Shown in pieces: positions 53,400 to 64,000 of a stretch of DNA of 64,000 nucleotides. The notes under the pieces are model-generated. The model did no database searches. It was given only the letters and a program-made list of their open reading frames with translations, and was not told the origin of the DNA. Numbering within the stretch: position 1 is the first letter of the stretch; each line of letters begins with the position of its first letter. The translations under genes were made by a program, and so were the position numbers. Source of the stretch: Glandiceps talaboti (taxonomy: Eukaryota; Hemichordata; Enteropneusta; Spengelidae); assembly GCF_964340395.1 (NCBI RefSeq), contig NC_135562.1, positions 14,673,296 to 14,737,295 on the forward strand, written 5' to 3'.

Positions 53400-54480
53400 A
53401 TAGGGTGAAGTTACAGCAAAAATCAACATTCCAAAGACTTTAAATGCATTTGTTGTAATTAGCGAACGTGACTTTGCCAACACACACGGTGTTTCACGGA
53501 CGCTAGAGGACAGTATACACTTCCGACTTCAGATTCGTGGATCTTAATTTAATATGTTTTTGAAATCGTGTAACGTTGGATAATTTTTCAATATTTTTAT
53601 CTGTTCAGTCTGCATAAACAGTAGCCTACCAGTAGACGTCATCGACTATCGCTCCTTACACTAATCCTCTATCCTAAGTGATATTTTTATTTTTTGACTT
53701 TTGATCGACGATAGCCATGACGGATTCTTTGCATTGGCAGTTCAAGTGCAACTTTCCCGACTTGGCGAGCCAGCAAGTCGGGTGTCATAAATGATATGAC
53801 ATTAGGGGCTTCACACTTAGATATTGAGCTTAGCTTTGCCTGATGTGTTATGTAATAGTGCTGTATCACATTTGTAAATATTGCCAACAAACATTATTCA
53901 GTGATAAGAAAGATAAGAAACCCAACTTCCTTATTAGCTAATGGCTTGATTCTGTAATGGAATATTCAAAACATCAAAATGTCAGTTTATAGAATAACGG
54001 AATAATGTAGTAGTAATAGCCGTTCAAGTCAACAGATATACTATATGAACAGGTGATATTTTTTCTTTATTTGCGCCAATTCTAACTTTTGGCTTTCCAA
54101 ATCATTGTGTTCACATCCCTGGATCAATTCTCTACCTTTCTACTCGTTTTTTGTTTTTTTGTTTTAAGAGGGCAATCGACCAAAAACTAACATTTTAAAT
54201 GACTTACAGGTGAAATTAACTGTCCAAGTATGTGAAGGAATTGATCGGTGACCTTATCGGTACGTTTCTCTTTTTGTACTTTACATGTTAACATGTAATA
54301 TGGCCCAGCTTTAATTAATAGGACATAGTATAGACGCAAGAATTTTTTTTCTGTATAATTTGTTTCATTTGAACAAATCTTATGTTGTTTGATGATCTAC
54401 TTGCTGTTTAACTATCGATGTTGTTATTTTTGCACAAAATATAGTATTATTTCATTGTTGCTATGGGCATGGGATATCAA
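53400..54480. other. No gene recognised
   Basis: The minus-strand frame at 53890-53687 has protein-like composition but no recognised family or splice context. Confidence 0.35.
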
Positions 54481-54499
54481 TAAATAAATCAATAAAAAC

Positions 54500-54805
54500 A
54501 TACATACATTCATACATACATAAATGTATACACACACGCGCGTGCCCACACACACACACACACACACCTGCCTGCCTGCCTACCTACATACATACATATT
54601 CTTGTCTATACAACTTCTTTGCCATGTTCTGAAAGTGCCTATAGCAGCACTAACACTCAGGCACCAAGCTAACTACTTTTTGGGTTGACAGGGGATTCCA
54701 ATCAACTTAAAACCCGGTATTACATGTTTTTGAACTACCTAAACTGCCTGCCTGCCCGCCTACCTACCCACCTACCTACCTAGACACAGACAGAGACAGA
54801 GAGAC

Positions 54806-54842
<37 letters not shown>
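54500..54842 (+). repeat. Mixed (CATA), (CA), (CCTG), (CCTA) and (CAGA) simple repeats
   Basis: Two compound arrays (54500-54598 and 54748-54842) flank about 150 bp of unique sequence. Confidence 0.9.
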
Positions 54843-54929
54843 TCTCCCCCGGCAACTGAAACTCAATAGGAAATGACATCATATGTGAACAAACATTTAA
54901 TCAAACAAAACATCCAGTAATGAATGTCA

Positions 54930-55595
54930 AAAATGTCAAAACAGCCTTTCGTTTGTGTGGATCATCATGTCACAGCCCTAGGATTAAACCCTTTTCCACT
55001 CTTAACATTCATATGGTCTTTATTTGCAAGCATCGTCATGTGCCTCTCCAGCCTGTCACTTTGACTAAACCCTTTACCACACTCTTTAAATTCCTATGGT
55101 CTTTCATTTGTGTAGATCATCACTTGCCTCTTCAAGCTACCACTTTCATTAAACCCTTTACTACACTCTTTACATTGCTATTGTCTTTTATGTGTATGGA
55201 TCATCATGTGTCTTCATATTGGTACTTCGATTAAATCCTTTACCCCAGTCTTTACATTCATATGGTCTTTCATTTGTGTGAATCATCATGTGCCTTTTAA
55301 GATGGCAACTTCGATTAAATCCTTTACCACACTCTTTACATTCATATGGTCTTTCATTTGTGTGGATCACCATGTGCATCTTCAGATAGCTACTTCGATT
55401 AAACCCTTTACCACACTCTTTAAATTCATATGGTCTTTCATTTGTGTAGATCATCACTTGCCCCTTCAAACTACCACTTTCATTAAACCCTTTACTACAC
55501 TCTTTACATTGCTATTGTCTTTTATGTGTATGGATCATCATGTGTGTCTTCATATTGCTACTTCGATTAAACCCTTTACCACATTCTTTACATTT
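54930..55595 (-). pseudogene. Decayed zinc-finger tail beyond the stop codon
   Basis: After the stop at 55596-55598 the finger periodicity continues for about seven more units on the minus strand: KCKECGKGFNRSSNMKTH, a unit with QCKECSKGFNESG that has lost its histidines, EFKECGKGFNRSSYLKMH, ECKECGKGFNRSCHLKRH, and a unit with CKDWGKGF cut by a 2 bp deletion near 55207. Two further worn units run to about 54940. In-frame stops replace linker codons at 55596, at the HKRQ linker near 55512, and at 55094. About 55079-55245 repeats 55413-55580, so a block of four fingers was duplicated and then decayed. Confidence 0.85.
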
Positions 55596-58500
55596 TTATC
55601 GTCTTTCATTTGTGTGGATCACCATCATGTGATTCTTAAGATGGCTACTTTGTTTAAACCCTTTACCACACTCTTTACATTCATATGGTCTTTCATTTGT
55701 GTGGATCACTATGTGTCTCGTCAGATGGCCACCCTGATTAAACCCTTTACCACACTCTTTACATTTATATGGTCTTTCATTTGTGTGGATCATCATGTGT
55801 TTTTTCAGAGTGCCATTTTGATTAAACCCTTTACCACACTCTTTACATTTATACGGTCTTTTATTTGTTTGGATCATCATAATGTGATTCTTCAGATAAC
55901 TACTTTGATTAAACCCTTTACCACACTCTTTACATTCATATGGTCTTTCATTTGTGTGGATCACTATGTGTTTCTTCAGATGGCCACCCTGTTTAAACCC
56001 TTTACCACACTCTTTACATTTATATGGTCTTTTATTTGTGTGGATCACCATGTGCTTCTTCAGATTGCTACTACAATTAAACCCTTTACTACACTCTTTA
56101 CATTCATATGGTCTTTCATTTGTGTGGATCACTATGTGTCTCTTCAGACTACCACTTTGATTAAACCCTTTACCACATTCTTTACATTCATATGGTCTTT
56201 CATTTGTATGGATCATCATCATGTGATTCTTCAGAGTGCTACTTTGATTAAACCCTTTACCACACTCTTTACATTCATATGGTCTTTCATTTGTGTGGAT
56301 CACTATGTGTCTCTTCAGACTACCACTATGATTAAACTCTTTACCACACTCTTTACATTCAAATGGTCTTTCATTTGTGTGGATCATCATCATGTGTGTC
56401 TTCAGACTGCCACTTTGATTAAACCCTTTACCACACTCTTTACATTCATATGGTCTTTCATTTGTGTGGATCCTCATGTGCGTCTTCAGATCGCAACTTT
56501 GATTAAACCCTTTACCACATTCTTTACATTTATATGGTCTTTCATTTGTGTGGATCATCATGTGTGTCTTCAAACTGCCATTTCGATTAAACCTTTTGCC
56601 ACACTCTTTACATTCATATTGTCTTTCGTTTGTGTGGATCACCATGTGTGCCTTCAGAGAGTCACTACGTTTAAACCCTTTACAGCACTCTTTACATTCA
56701 TATGGTCTGTTATTTGTGTGCATCATCATGTGTGTCTTCAGACTGTCACTTTGATTAAACCCTTTACCACACTCTTTACATTCATATGGTCTTTCATCTG
56801 TGTGAATCATCATGTGATTCTTCAGAGTGCCACTTTGATTAAATCCTTTACCACACTCTTTACATTTATATGGTCTTTCATTTGTGTGAATCACCATGTG
56901 TGTCTTCAGATTACCACTTCGATTAAACCGTTTACCACACTCTTTACATTTATATGGTCTTTCATTTGTATGGATCATCATGTGATTCTTCAGATTGCCA
57001 GTTTGACTAAACCCTTTACCACACTCTTTACATTTATATGGTCTTTCATTTGTGTGGATCCTCATGTGCCTTTTCAGATGGCTACTTCGATTAAATCCTT
57101 TACCACACTCACTACATTCAACTGATTTTTCATTTGTGTGAATTATCATGTGTGTCTTCAGATGGCTACTTCGATTAAACCCTTTACTACACACTTTACA
57201 TTCATATGGTCTTACATCTGTGTCGATCATCATGTGCCTTTTCAGATGGCTACTTCGATTAAATCCTTTACCCCAGTCTTTACATTCATATGGTCTTTCA
57301 TTTGTGTGAATCATCATGTGCCTTTTCAGATGGCTACTTCGATTAAATCTTTTACCACACTCTTTACATTCATATGGTCTTTCATTTGTGTGGATCATAA
57401 TGTGCCTTTTCAGATGGCTACTTCGATTAAATCCTTTACCACACTCTTTACATTTATATGGTCTTTCATTTGTGTGAATCATCATGTGCGTCGTCAGACT
57501 GCCACTATCATTAAACCCTTTACCACACTCTTTACATTTATATGGTCTTTCATTTGTATGGATCACTATGTGTCTCTTCAGATGGCTACTTTGACTAAAC
57601 CCTTTACCACACTCTTTACATTCATATGGTCTTTCATTTGTGTGGATCACTATGTGCATCTTCAGATGGCTACTTCGATTAAACCCTTTACCACACTCTT
57701 TACATTCATATGGTCTTTCATTTGTATGGATCATCATGTGCCTCTTTAGAGTGCGACTAGCATTGAACCATTTACCACACTCTCTACATTCATATGGTCT
57801 TTCACTTGTGTGGCTCATCATGTGCATCTTCAGATGGCTACTTCGATTAAACCCTTTACCACACTCTTTACATTCATATGGTTTTTCATTTGTGTGGATC
57901 ATCATGTGCCTCTTCAGATGGCTACTTCGATTAAACCCTTTGTCACACACTATACATTCATATGGTTTTTTAGGTATGTGGATCATCATGTGCATCTTTA
58001 GGATGCTACTATGCTTAAACCTTTTACCACACTCTTTACATACAAATTGTTTTTCACTAGTACGGATGCAATTATGTTTTTCTTTATGGCTACTGCAATT
58101 TAACCTTTTATCACACCCACTTGGTTTTTCCTTTGTGTATATTTTTCTGTGTTTTTCAATCCTGCTTTTCTTGCCAACTATTTCACAAAGGGATTGTTTT
58201 TGATTTTTTTTAGACTTTACAGGGGTTTCCACATTCTCTGAATTCATTTCATGTGTATCAGTATTGTCATGACCTCTGTACAACATTTGATGTGTTTTCC
58301 TATCACCCTGGATCACCATCTTGTCTTCAGTTACACATGTATGTTTCCCTTCCAAGGTTTGTAAACTATCACTTCTTGGATTCATATCAGACATTTTCCT
58401 TTGATGTTGTCTCTGCTTTACCCTCTTTGCATCTAATGTACATCTATTTTCCTCCACACTTTGTAAACTCTCAGTGGTACTTGAATTACCAAGATTGCCT

Positions 58501-58883
58501 TTCCTCACTTTCTGTTCATGCTGTAGTTTATTCTTTCCCTGGTTAACAATCTCCTCTTCTGTTGTGTATTCATTTTCCTCCAAAGTTTCTAAACTATCAG
58601 CATTTGGACAATCATGATTATTATCAGTCACTTTCACTTGATGGTCTATTTCTCTCTCTCCCTCGTTGATAATTTTCTGTTGTAAATATACTTTTCTCCA
58701 AATTTGGTGAAATATAATTGGCATTTGTACAATCAGGATTACCTTTGGTTGCTTTCGTGTGCTGTTCTCTAGTTATATTCTCTGAATTGGTGTCACTCAG
58801 AACAGAGTCCTCATTTCCTATCGGGTCTTCCTTTAATGTAACATGGCCATAATAACAGAGACAATCAATGACCATAAATATAT
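55596..58883 (-). CDS. Poly-C2H2 zinc-finger protein, 29 fingers, with N-terminal frameshift
   Basis: One large exon starts after an acceptor TTTTTGACAG (58884-58893 on the minus strand). The main frame (58724-55596, 1042 codons) has an acidic/polar N-terminus to residue 165, a basic patch (VKSKKNQKQ, KKSRIEKHRK), one worn finger, then 29 C2H2 fingers from residue 228 to the end, 28 residues each. Most linkers are HTNERPY instead of the usual HTGEKPY. Helices are repetitive (RSSHLKR, QSGSLKR, QSSHLKN). Finger 10 lacks a Cys and a His (CKDWGKGF, HMMID). Finger 26 ends in Gln. Four fingers have an extra Met or Val between the histidines. The N-terminus holds four diverged units around SLQTLEEN..TTEE. 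The first unit is in another frame, separated by a one-base change in an A-run at 58673-58676. A nuclear DNA-binding role is expected. The start codon and upstream exons were not found, and no KRAB, BTB or SCAN domain is seen. Confidence 0.9.
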
Positions 58884-58889
58884 CTGTCA

Positions 58890-60340
58890 AAAATATAAAA
58901 ACATAATTATAGTATAATTGAAATGTGGATGCTGGTCACATGAACCCTACTTATAAATTCAGTGGGCAGCTTTAGTTGATTTTTTATTCTTTTAGAGAAA
59001 AACATACCCAAACATCTCATTTGGAACAGAACAATCTGACAAAGGCTGTTGACTTAACCCACACTTCTAAATCAAAAGTAAATGAGTGGAACATCTTGTC
59101 TTCAAAATTTCATCCCTTTTTATTCATACATGCTCCACCTATACTATTATTACATACATGTATGTACCAGGGCATACTTGTGGTGTTTTCACTACAGTGC
59201 AATACCAAAAACATTATTGCATACCTGCATGCATATTATATGCAAATAAGGATGCAATCATTCCCTACACAAGAAATCATGTGATTTTTATCGAAACTTT
59301 CCGTTTATGATAAACATATGTAACAATAACAGAACCCCATGCCATGTGAGTTCAAGTGTGGGTACTCAGGGGTATTTGCACTCATGCTTGCACTGTTGCA
59401 GTGTTTTCTGCTGCACTGTCACCCGCTACACTCATGAAAGTACAGGTGCAGACAACAATGCAAGCACACATACAAATGCCCCAATATTATTCCCCTGCTC
59501 AGCTTGGTACTCTTTTAACCAACTGTTACGCATGATTTTAGTTTCATTTATTTTTGATTGTTTTTATTTGTGAAAAAAACTGATTCCAAACAAAGAAAAA
59601 TGTCAGTCACAATACCCCTTCTGTGAACTTTGATGAAATATTTAAAATCAAGAGAAATCGTGTCTTTTTAGACTTTCAATTAAAAATTTAGGAAGTATTA
59701 TATTGACCTCGAACCGTCTCCTTTTTACCATGTTTTTTTCCAATTTCTCTCGATAACAAACTACCGCTGTTTGTTGCAAGGCTTGTACATAATCATTTAT
59801 CTAGCTCTGTATCATAAATACACTCTCACATATTTATCAAGTGTAATAATCTATAATTTATACCCAAATGTGTGTGGTCAAAATACGGGAAATAGACCAA
59901 GCCTCGCCTAGCATACAAAGAAAATTTCGCGACAATATATCAATAACGGTGACCTATACATTGACCTCAATATAATTAGTGTACAGTGAGGGTGCGCCAC
60001 TCAACAAAATCTTGAGAATGTGTAAAATCGAGGTGGGACAGAAGTAAGTTCAACACGCACATGCCATATCCCGGGTATGTAGGGGATCACGAAAGCCGAG
60101 TGAAGTCGAGGATGGCAAGCTTTCCTGTGCTGAGAATAGGAGGTGTGGCGTGCATTTCAACAACATTATTGACAACTAACTTTCATTGGGACTAGACGAA
60201 TCACAAATATAAAGCTAAATTTCTTGCATAAATCATGAAATTGCAAGACTATACCCTTAGGCCTTACGGAAGGTATTCTGTTTAAATCTGGCTATTTATT
60301 AATGTTATGTACACAAATGATTGTCAGAGCATTGATTCTA
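58890..60340. other. Upstream of the zinc-finger exon; no exon recognised
   Basis: The 5' exon and promoter of the zinc-finger gene should lie in this direction. 59930-60150 has somewhat more CpG (TTCGCGAC, GTGCGCC, CCCGGG, CACGAAAGCCGAG) and is a candidate promoter. Other frames here carry no recognisable domain. Confidence 0.3.
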
Positions 60341-61190
60341 GTAGTTTGCCCATATATTTTCTGATGATGCTGCCATACTTGCTCTCCTGAACAATGCAGA
60401 CTCTGTGAAGGTATATATAGGTTCAGTTACAGATTTTTCTGAGTGGTGCACTACAAATTTTTTTTGGAGCTAAATGTGTCCAAAACAAAAGAGATTGATT
60501 TTCGTTGAAATGCATTGCCTGATAGCACCATTGTGATTAATGGTGCGCCTGTTGAACAGGTGGTGTCTTACAAATATCTTGGTTTCAACCTTGACAATAA
60601 ACTCTCATTTACACATCATACTACAGCTGTCCAAAAGAAATGCCAACAGGGTTTACACATGCTTCGCCGGTTGCGCTCTTTCAATATAGATGCTAAACTG
60701 CTTCTGCTGCTCTATCGTAGCATTATTGAACCTCTTTTAACTTATTGTAACATCTGTTATATTCCTCTGCTCTCTACTGTCAATCGAAATAAACTTCTGA
60801 AAATTTCTATCACTGCTACTAAAATTTTGGGCCTGCCACCTCCTGCTCTCTCGGACCTTACTGATCGTGCAATACTGCGCAAGGCACGTGTGATTGCTGT
60901 TGATGACAAACATCCACTTTATGCATATTTTGATATTCTCCCATCTGGCTTAAGATACCGTTGTCTTAAATGCTCCAAAGTTCGTTACAGCAAGAGTTTT
61001 GTTCCATCAGCCGTCAGATTGTTAAATCATTGCTAAGTTGTATTTGTGTACTAAGTGTATTTGTATTTGTATTTGTATTTGTATTTGTATTTGTGTAGAT
61101 GTTTCGCTTGGACTTTTGTGAGTTGTATACTACATATCCTTGAGGACCAATAAATGAAAAATAATAATAATAAAAATAATAATAATGTAC
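60340..61190 (+). mobile_element. 5'-truncated Rex1/CR1-like LINE
   Basis: It begins at RT motif C, written as FSDDAAIL instead of YADD (60358-60381). DFSEWC follows, then, after a slip in a T8 run, LELNVSKTKEI. The frame 60515-61036 gives the thumb and C-terminus: YKYLGFNLDNKLSF, LLLLYRSIIEPLLTYC, ATKILGLP, LRYRCLKCSKVRY and SFVPSAVRLLN. This block order is that of fish Rex1/Babar-type CR1 elements. A (TATTTG)n stretch and an AATAAT-rich tail (61149-61187) follow. It is dead because of the truncation and frameshift, but is better kept than the other LINE pieces. Confidence 0.85.
61050..61094 (+). repeat. (TATTTG)n hexanucleotide tract in the LINE 3' UTR
   Basis: About seven TATTTG units directly behind the LINE stop codon. 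Confidence 0.9.
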
Positions 61191-61479
61191 AGACATGACT
61201 GAGTAAAGAAAAAAGTCATGTATGAAGGTCAAAAAGAAATATAATTGGTTATATTTTTGTTTGAAATGTTTTTAAAATCTTTAGGGTCAGCAGCTTACAC
61301 TGGGATTGGTCAGGTTAATGGAAACACATTTTGTTTGTATTTGGCTTTAATTTGCATATAACAGGTTTGAAAACATATCAAAATTAACACCAATAGTATC
61401 CTGCACATCAGACATGATTCCTGAAATTATGTCATTTAGACACATCCACACATGCACACGCATACCCATCCATGTAGTT

Positions 61480-61755
61480 TCAACTCGGCCCACTGTCACC
61501 TCGGCCTACCCATAACAACTCGGCCCATATGATTGTTAACTCTGCCTACCTGTGCTAACTCGGCCTACCCGTGCTAACTCGACCCACCCATACTAACTTG
61601 GCCTACCCATGCTAACTTGGCCTACCTGTGCTAACTCGGCCCAACAGTAATAACTTGGCCAACCCATGTTAACTCAGCCTACCTGTGCTAACTTGGTCTA
61701 CCTGTGCTAAACCGGCCTACCCATGCTAACTCGGCCTACCCATGCTAACTCGGCC
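61480..61755 (+). repeat. About 19 bp satellite, roughly 14 imperfect copies
   Basis: Units of CTCGGCCTACCCATGCTAA with variants (CCTGT, CCCGT, ACTTGG). A second array lies at 63205-63420. Confidence 0.9.
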
Positions 61756-61825
61756 CATTCAGTGACATTATAATGAGCACAGCAGTTAAAGTTTGTTCAC
61801 AAAGGTATTTTGTAAAATTTTGTCA
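61756..61825 (+). repeat. Segment repeated at 63418-63485
   Basis: CCATTCAGTGACATTATAAT, GAGCACAGC.GTTAAAG and TTCACAAAGGTATTT are shared with the second array's right flank, so satellite and flank were copied together. Confidence 0.9.
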
Positions 61826-61989
61826 CATTGACCCACTACTTCTGAAAAACTGCTCAAAGTAGACAAAAACAAGTCATTGAGAATGACATAGCGGGGCTAT
61901 GATTGGGTTTTAAGGAATAATCACTACTCTGATAACGCAACAACACTTGTGAACCTAAATCAAACAGATTTAGATATGTTGTGTCTGCT

Positions 61990-62600
61990 TGTTGGACATG
62001 GAAGGGATGGGTCGGGTATGGGGGATTGTATCACAACAAAAATGGATATGCACATTTATGTCATAGAACACTGTCCTAATACCAACTTTGAATGAGATCT
62101 GTTCAAGCATGTCTGAGTTATTGCTTTGGAAATAGAAAAATCGCAAACAAAATGGCTGCCAGGTGGCCATATTGGATCGTATCACAACAACAATGAATAT
62201 GCACATGTATGTCATAGAACACTGTCCTAATACCAACTTTGAATGAGATCTGTTCAAGCATGTCTGAGTTAGGGCTTTGGACATGAAAATTTGCAAACAA
62301 AATGGCTGCCAGGCAGCCATATTGGATCATATCACGATGAAAATGGATATGCACATGTATGTCATAAAACACTGTCCTAACACCAACTTTGAACGAGATC
62401 TGTTCAAGCATGTCTGAGTTATGGCTTTGGACATGGAAAATTCACTAACAAAATGGCTGCTAGGTGGCCATATTGGATTGTATCATGAAACAAATTGACA
62501 TGCATGTATGCCATAGTATGTTGCCCCTGTACTAAGTTTGAAAAAAATCGTTCCAGCCATCTCCAAGAAATGGCTGCGGACGGACGGACAGACGGACGCA
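61990..62600 (+). repeat. 150 bp tandem repeat, about four copies
   Basis: AACAAAATGGCTGCCAGG followed by the GGCCATATTGGAT block recurs at 62151, 62301 and 62452 (period 150-151), with an initial partial unit. Each unit includes ATGCACATGTATGTCATAGA and GAGATCTGTTCAAGCATG. The array ends in (GGAC)n and the hairpin at 62624. Confidence 0.9.
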
Positions 62601-62623
62601 TGGACAGACAGAACCCAATCCAT

Positions 62624-62659
62624 AAGTCCCCATCCCAGACTTCGTCTGGCGGGGACTAA
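62624..62659 (+). repeat. Strong hairpin at the end of the 150 bp array
   Basis: AGTCCCC..CCAGAC and GTCTGG.GGGGACT pair around the loop TTC. Such a hairpin at an element end could be a transposon terminus. No transposase is present. Confidence 0.75.
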
Positions 62660-62680
62660 AAATGGGACAATGTCACAAAA

Positions 62681-63109
62681 CACAGTCTGACTGAGTGTAA
62701 CACTGATACTGTGAGGTACTACAAGCTATATTTGCCAAATCTGTAGAATAAGAAATTCCGATCATGATATTAATGGGTGTGCAAGGAGGTCCCCCAGTGC
62801 AGTTTACAGAAATAATTTTTGTGAAATTACAAATTGCAAAGAAAATGTTTTGATTTTTTACATTTACGTTGAAATATGCACTAAAAACACACAATATACA
62901 GATTACAGATACTATATGTTTGAATTTTATTAATAACGTAATATCTATGTCGTAGTTGGTGAGCTGATGGGCCGAGTTGGCAGGGTGCTGGCCGAGTAGG
63001 CGATGGACCATGTTGGGCGTTAACCAGGTCACTCACTCACCCACCCATTCACTCAACAACCCCCACTCATTCACCCACCAATGCATGCACCAACCCACTC
63101 CCCCTCACA

Positions 63110-63110
<1 letters not shown>
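62681..63110 (+). repeat. Duplicated block B, copy 1
   Basis: ACACAGTCTGA..., TTTGCCAAATCTGTAGAATA, AGGTCCCCCAGT, CACACAATATACAGAT, GTTGGTGAGCTGATGGGCCG and GTTGGGCGTTAACCAGG recur in order at 63486-63930. Confidence 0.92.

Positions 63111-63172
<62 letters not shown>
63108..63172 (+). repeat. (CA)n microsatellite
   Basis: About 30 CA units between copy 1 of block B and the second 19 bp array. Confidence 0.97.
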
Positions 63173-63174
<2 letters not shown>

Positions 63175-63204
63175 ATCCATTCACTGGGGTACATGTCGGT
63201 TCAA

Positions 63205-63485
63205 CTCTGCCCATCGTCACCTTCGCCTACCCATGCCAACTCGGCCCATGTGAGTGTTAACTCTGCCTACCTGTGCTAACTCGGCCTACCCGTGCTAACT
63301 CGACCCACCCATACTAACTTGGCCTACCCATGCTAACTTGGCCTACCTGTGCTAACTTGGCCCAACCGTAATAACCCGGCCTGCCCATGCTAACTCGGCC
63401 TACCCATGCTAACTCGGCCCATTCAGTGACATTATAATGAGCACAGCGGTTAAAGTTTGTTCACAAAGGTATTTCGTAAAATTTT
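63205..63485 (+). repeat. Second 19 bp satellite array with flank
   Basis: Same unit and right flank as 61480-61825. It lies between the two B copies, giving the order B, array, B. Confidence 0.92.
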
Positions 63486-63930
63486 GGAAAACACAGTCTG
63501 AGTGTATCACTGATACTGTGAAATAGCTTGTACTACAAGCGATATTTGCCAAATCTGTAGAATAAGAATTTCCGATCATGATATTAAAGCCTGGTGTGCA
63601 AGGAAGGTCCCCCAGTACAGCTTACAGAAATAATTTGCACTAAAAACACACAATGTACAGATAACAGATACTATCTGTTTGACTTTTATTAATAACGTAA
63701 TATCTATGTTGTAGTTGGTGAGTTGATGGGCCGAGTTGGCAGGGTGCGGGCCGAGTAGGCAATGGACCATGTTGGGCGTTAACCAGGTCACTCACCCACC
63801 CATTCACTCACCAACACCCACACACCAATTCACTCACCCACCAATGCATGCACCACCCCCGACATACTCATTCGCTAACTCACCAATGCATGCACCAACC
63901 CACTCGCCCCCCCCCCCCCCCAACACACAC
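63486..63930 (+). repeat. Duplicated block B, copy 2
   Basis: Matches 62681-63110, with an internal deletion after AGAAATAATTT relative to copy 1. It runs into a C-run (63907-63920) near the window end. Confidence 0.92.
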
Positions 63931-64000
63931 ACACAGTGCTGAGAGGATGACAGAAAGTGAACCTCAGCTGTACAGTGCTATAAAGTTATTAGATACAGCA

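Noticed and set aside
53687-53890. 67-codon minus-strand frame
   Set aside because: Protein-like in places but no family, no donor or acceptor pair and no neighbouring exon.
55206-57125. 639-codon plus-strand open frame, plus 57138-57749 and 57640-58203, across the zinc-finger exon
   Set aside because: It is the antisense shadow of the 84 bp finger repeat; its protein is the same 28-residue hydrophobic unit over and over, and the minus strand has the real C2H2 motifs.

Overview
This is a 64 kb piece of an AT-rich, repeat-laden animal nuclear genome. The evidence is a spliced cytosolic sulfotransferase gene with GT..AG introns, a poly-C2H2 zinc-finger gene, fragments of non-LTR retrotransposons of animal type, very long microsatellites and many MITE-like or foldback repeats. 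There are no operons, ribosome binding sites, phage or CRISPR. The repeat style (hammerhead ribozyme motif as in Penelope-like elements, Rex1/CR1-like LINE end, 150 bp repeats ending in a GTCCCC hairpin) suggests an aquatic invertebrate (for example lophotrochozoan, hemichordate or cephalochordate), but the species cannot be fixed from this window alone.

Layout. 0.4-1.7 kb: internal fragment of a LINE polyprotein on the minus strand. 3.4-8.8 kb: a complete six-coding-exon SULT gene on the plus strand, 297 codons, all intron phases compatible and all cofactor, catalytic and dimerisation motifs present; its introns hold MITE pieces, a tandem repeat, an interspersed repeat and a (TA)n block carrying a hammerhead-like ribozyme. 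9.0-9.2 kb: LINE 3' coding remnant just behind the SULT stop. 10.9-11.1 kb: MITE with about 55 bp terminal inverted repeats. 12.6-20.8 kb: first exon of a probable single-pass type II membrane protein, with two weaker phase-compatible exon candidates. 15.6-15.9 kb: another LINE C-terminal remnant. 21-54 kb: mostly gene-poor, with satellites, inverted-repeat (foldback) elements and weak exon candidates at 30.5, 33.3, 36.6 and 40.3-40.7 kb. 54.9-58.9 kb: a minus-strand zinc-finger gene with 29 C2H2 fingers in one exon, a decaying finger tail beyond the stop codon and a one-base frameshift near the N-terminus. 60.3-61.2 kb: 5'-truncated Rex1-like LINE. 61.4-64 kb: nested tandem repeats and a large duplication.

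How the parts relate. The SULT would be a soluble PAPS-dependent enzyme; the zinc-finger protein would be a nuclear DNA-binding factor. There is no sign that they work together. The most interesting non-gene structures are the hammerhead-bearing insertion, whose limits can be read by comparison with two empty paralogous copies of its host repeat at 25.5 and 34.1 kb; the foldback elements whose inverted arms are themselves tandem repeats; and the growth and decay visible at the end of the zinc-finger array.
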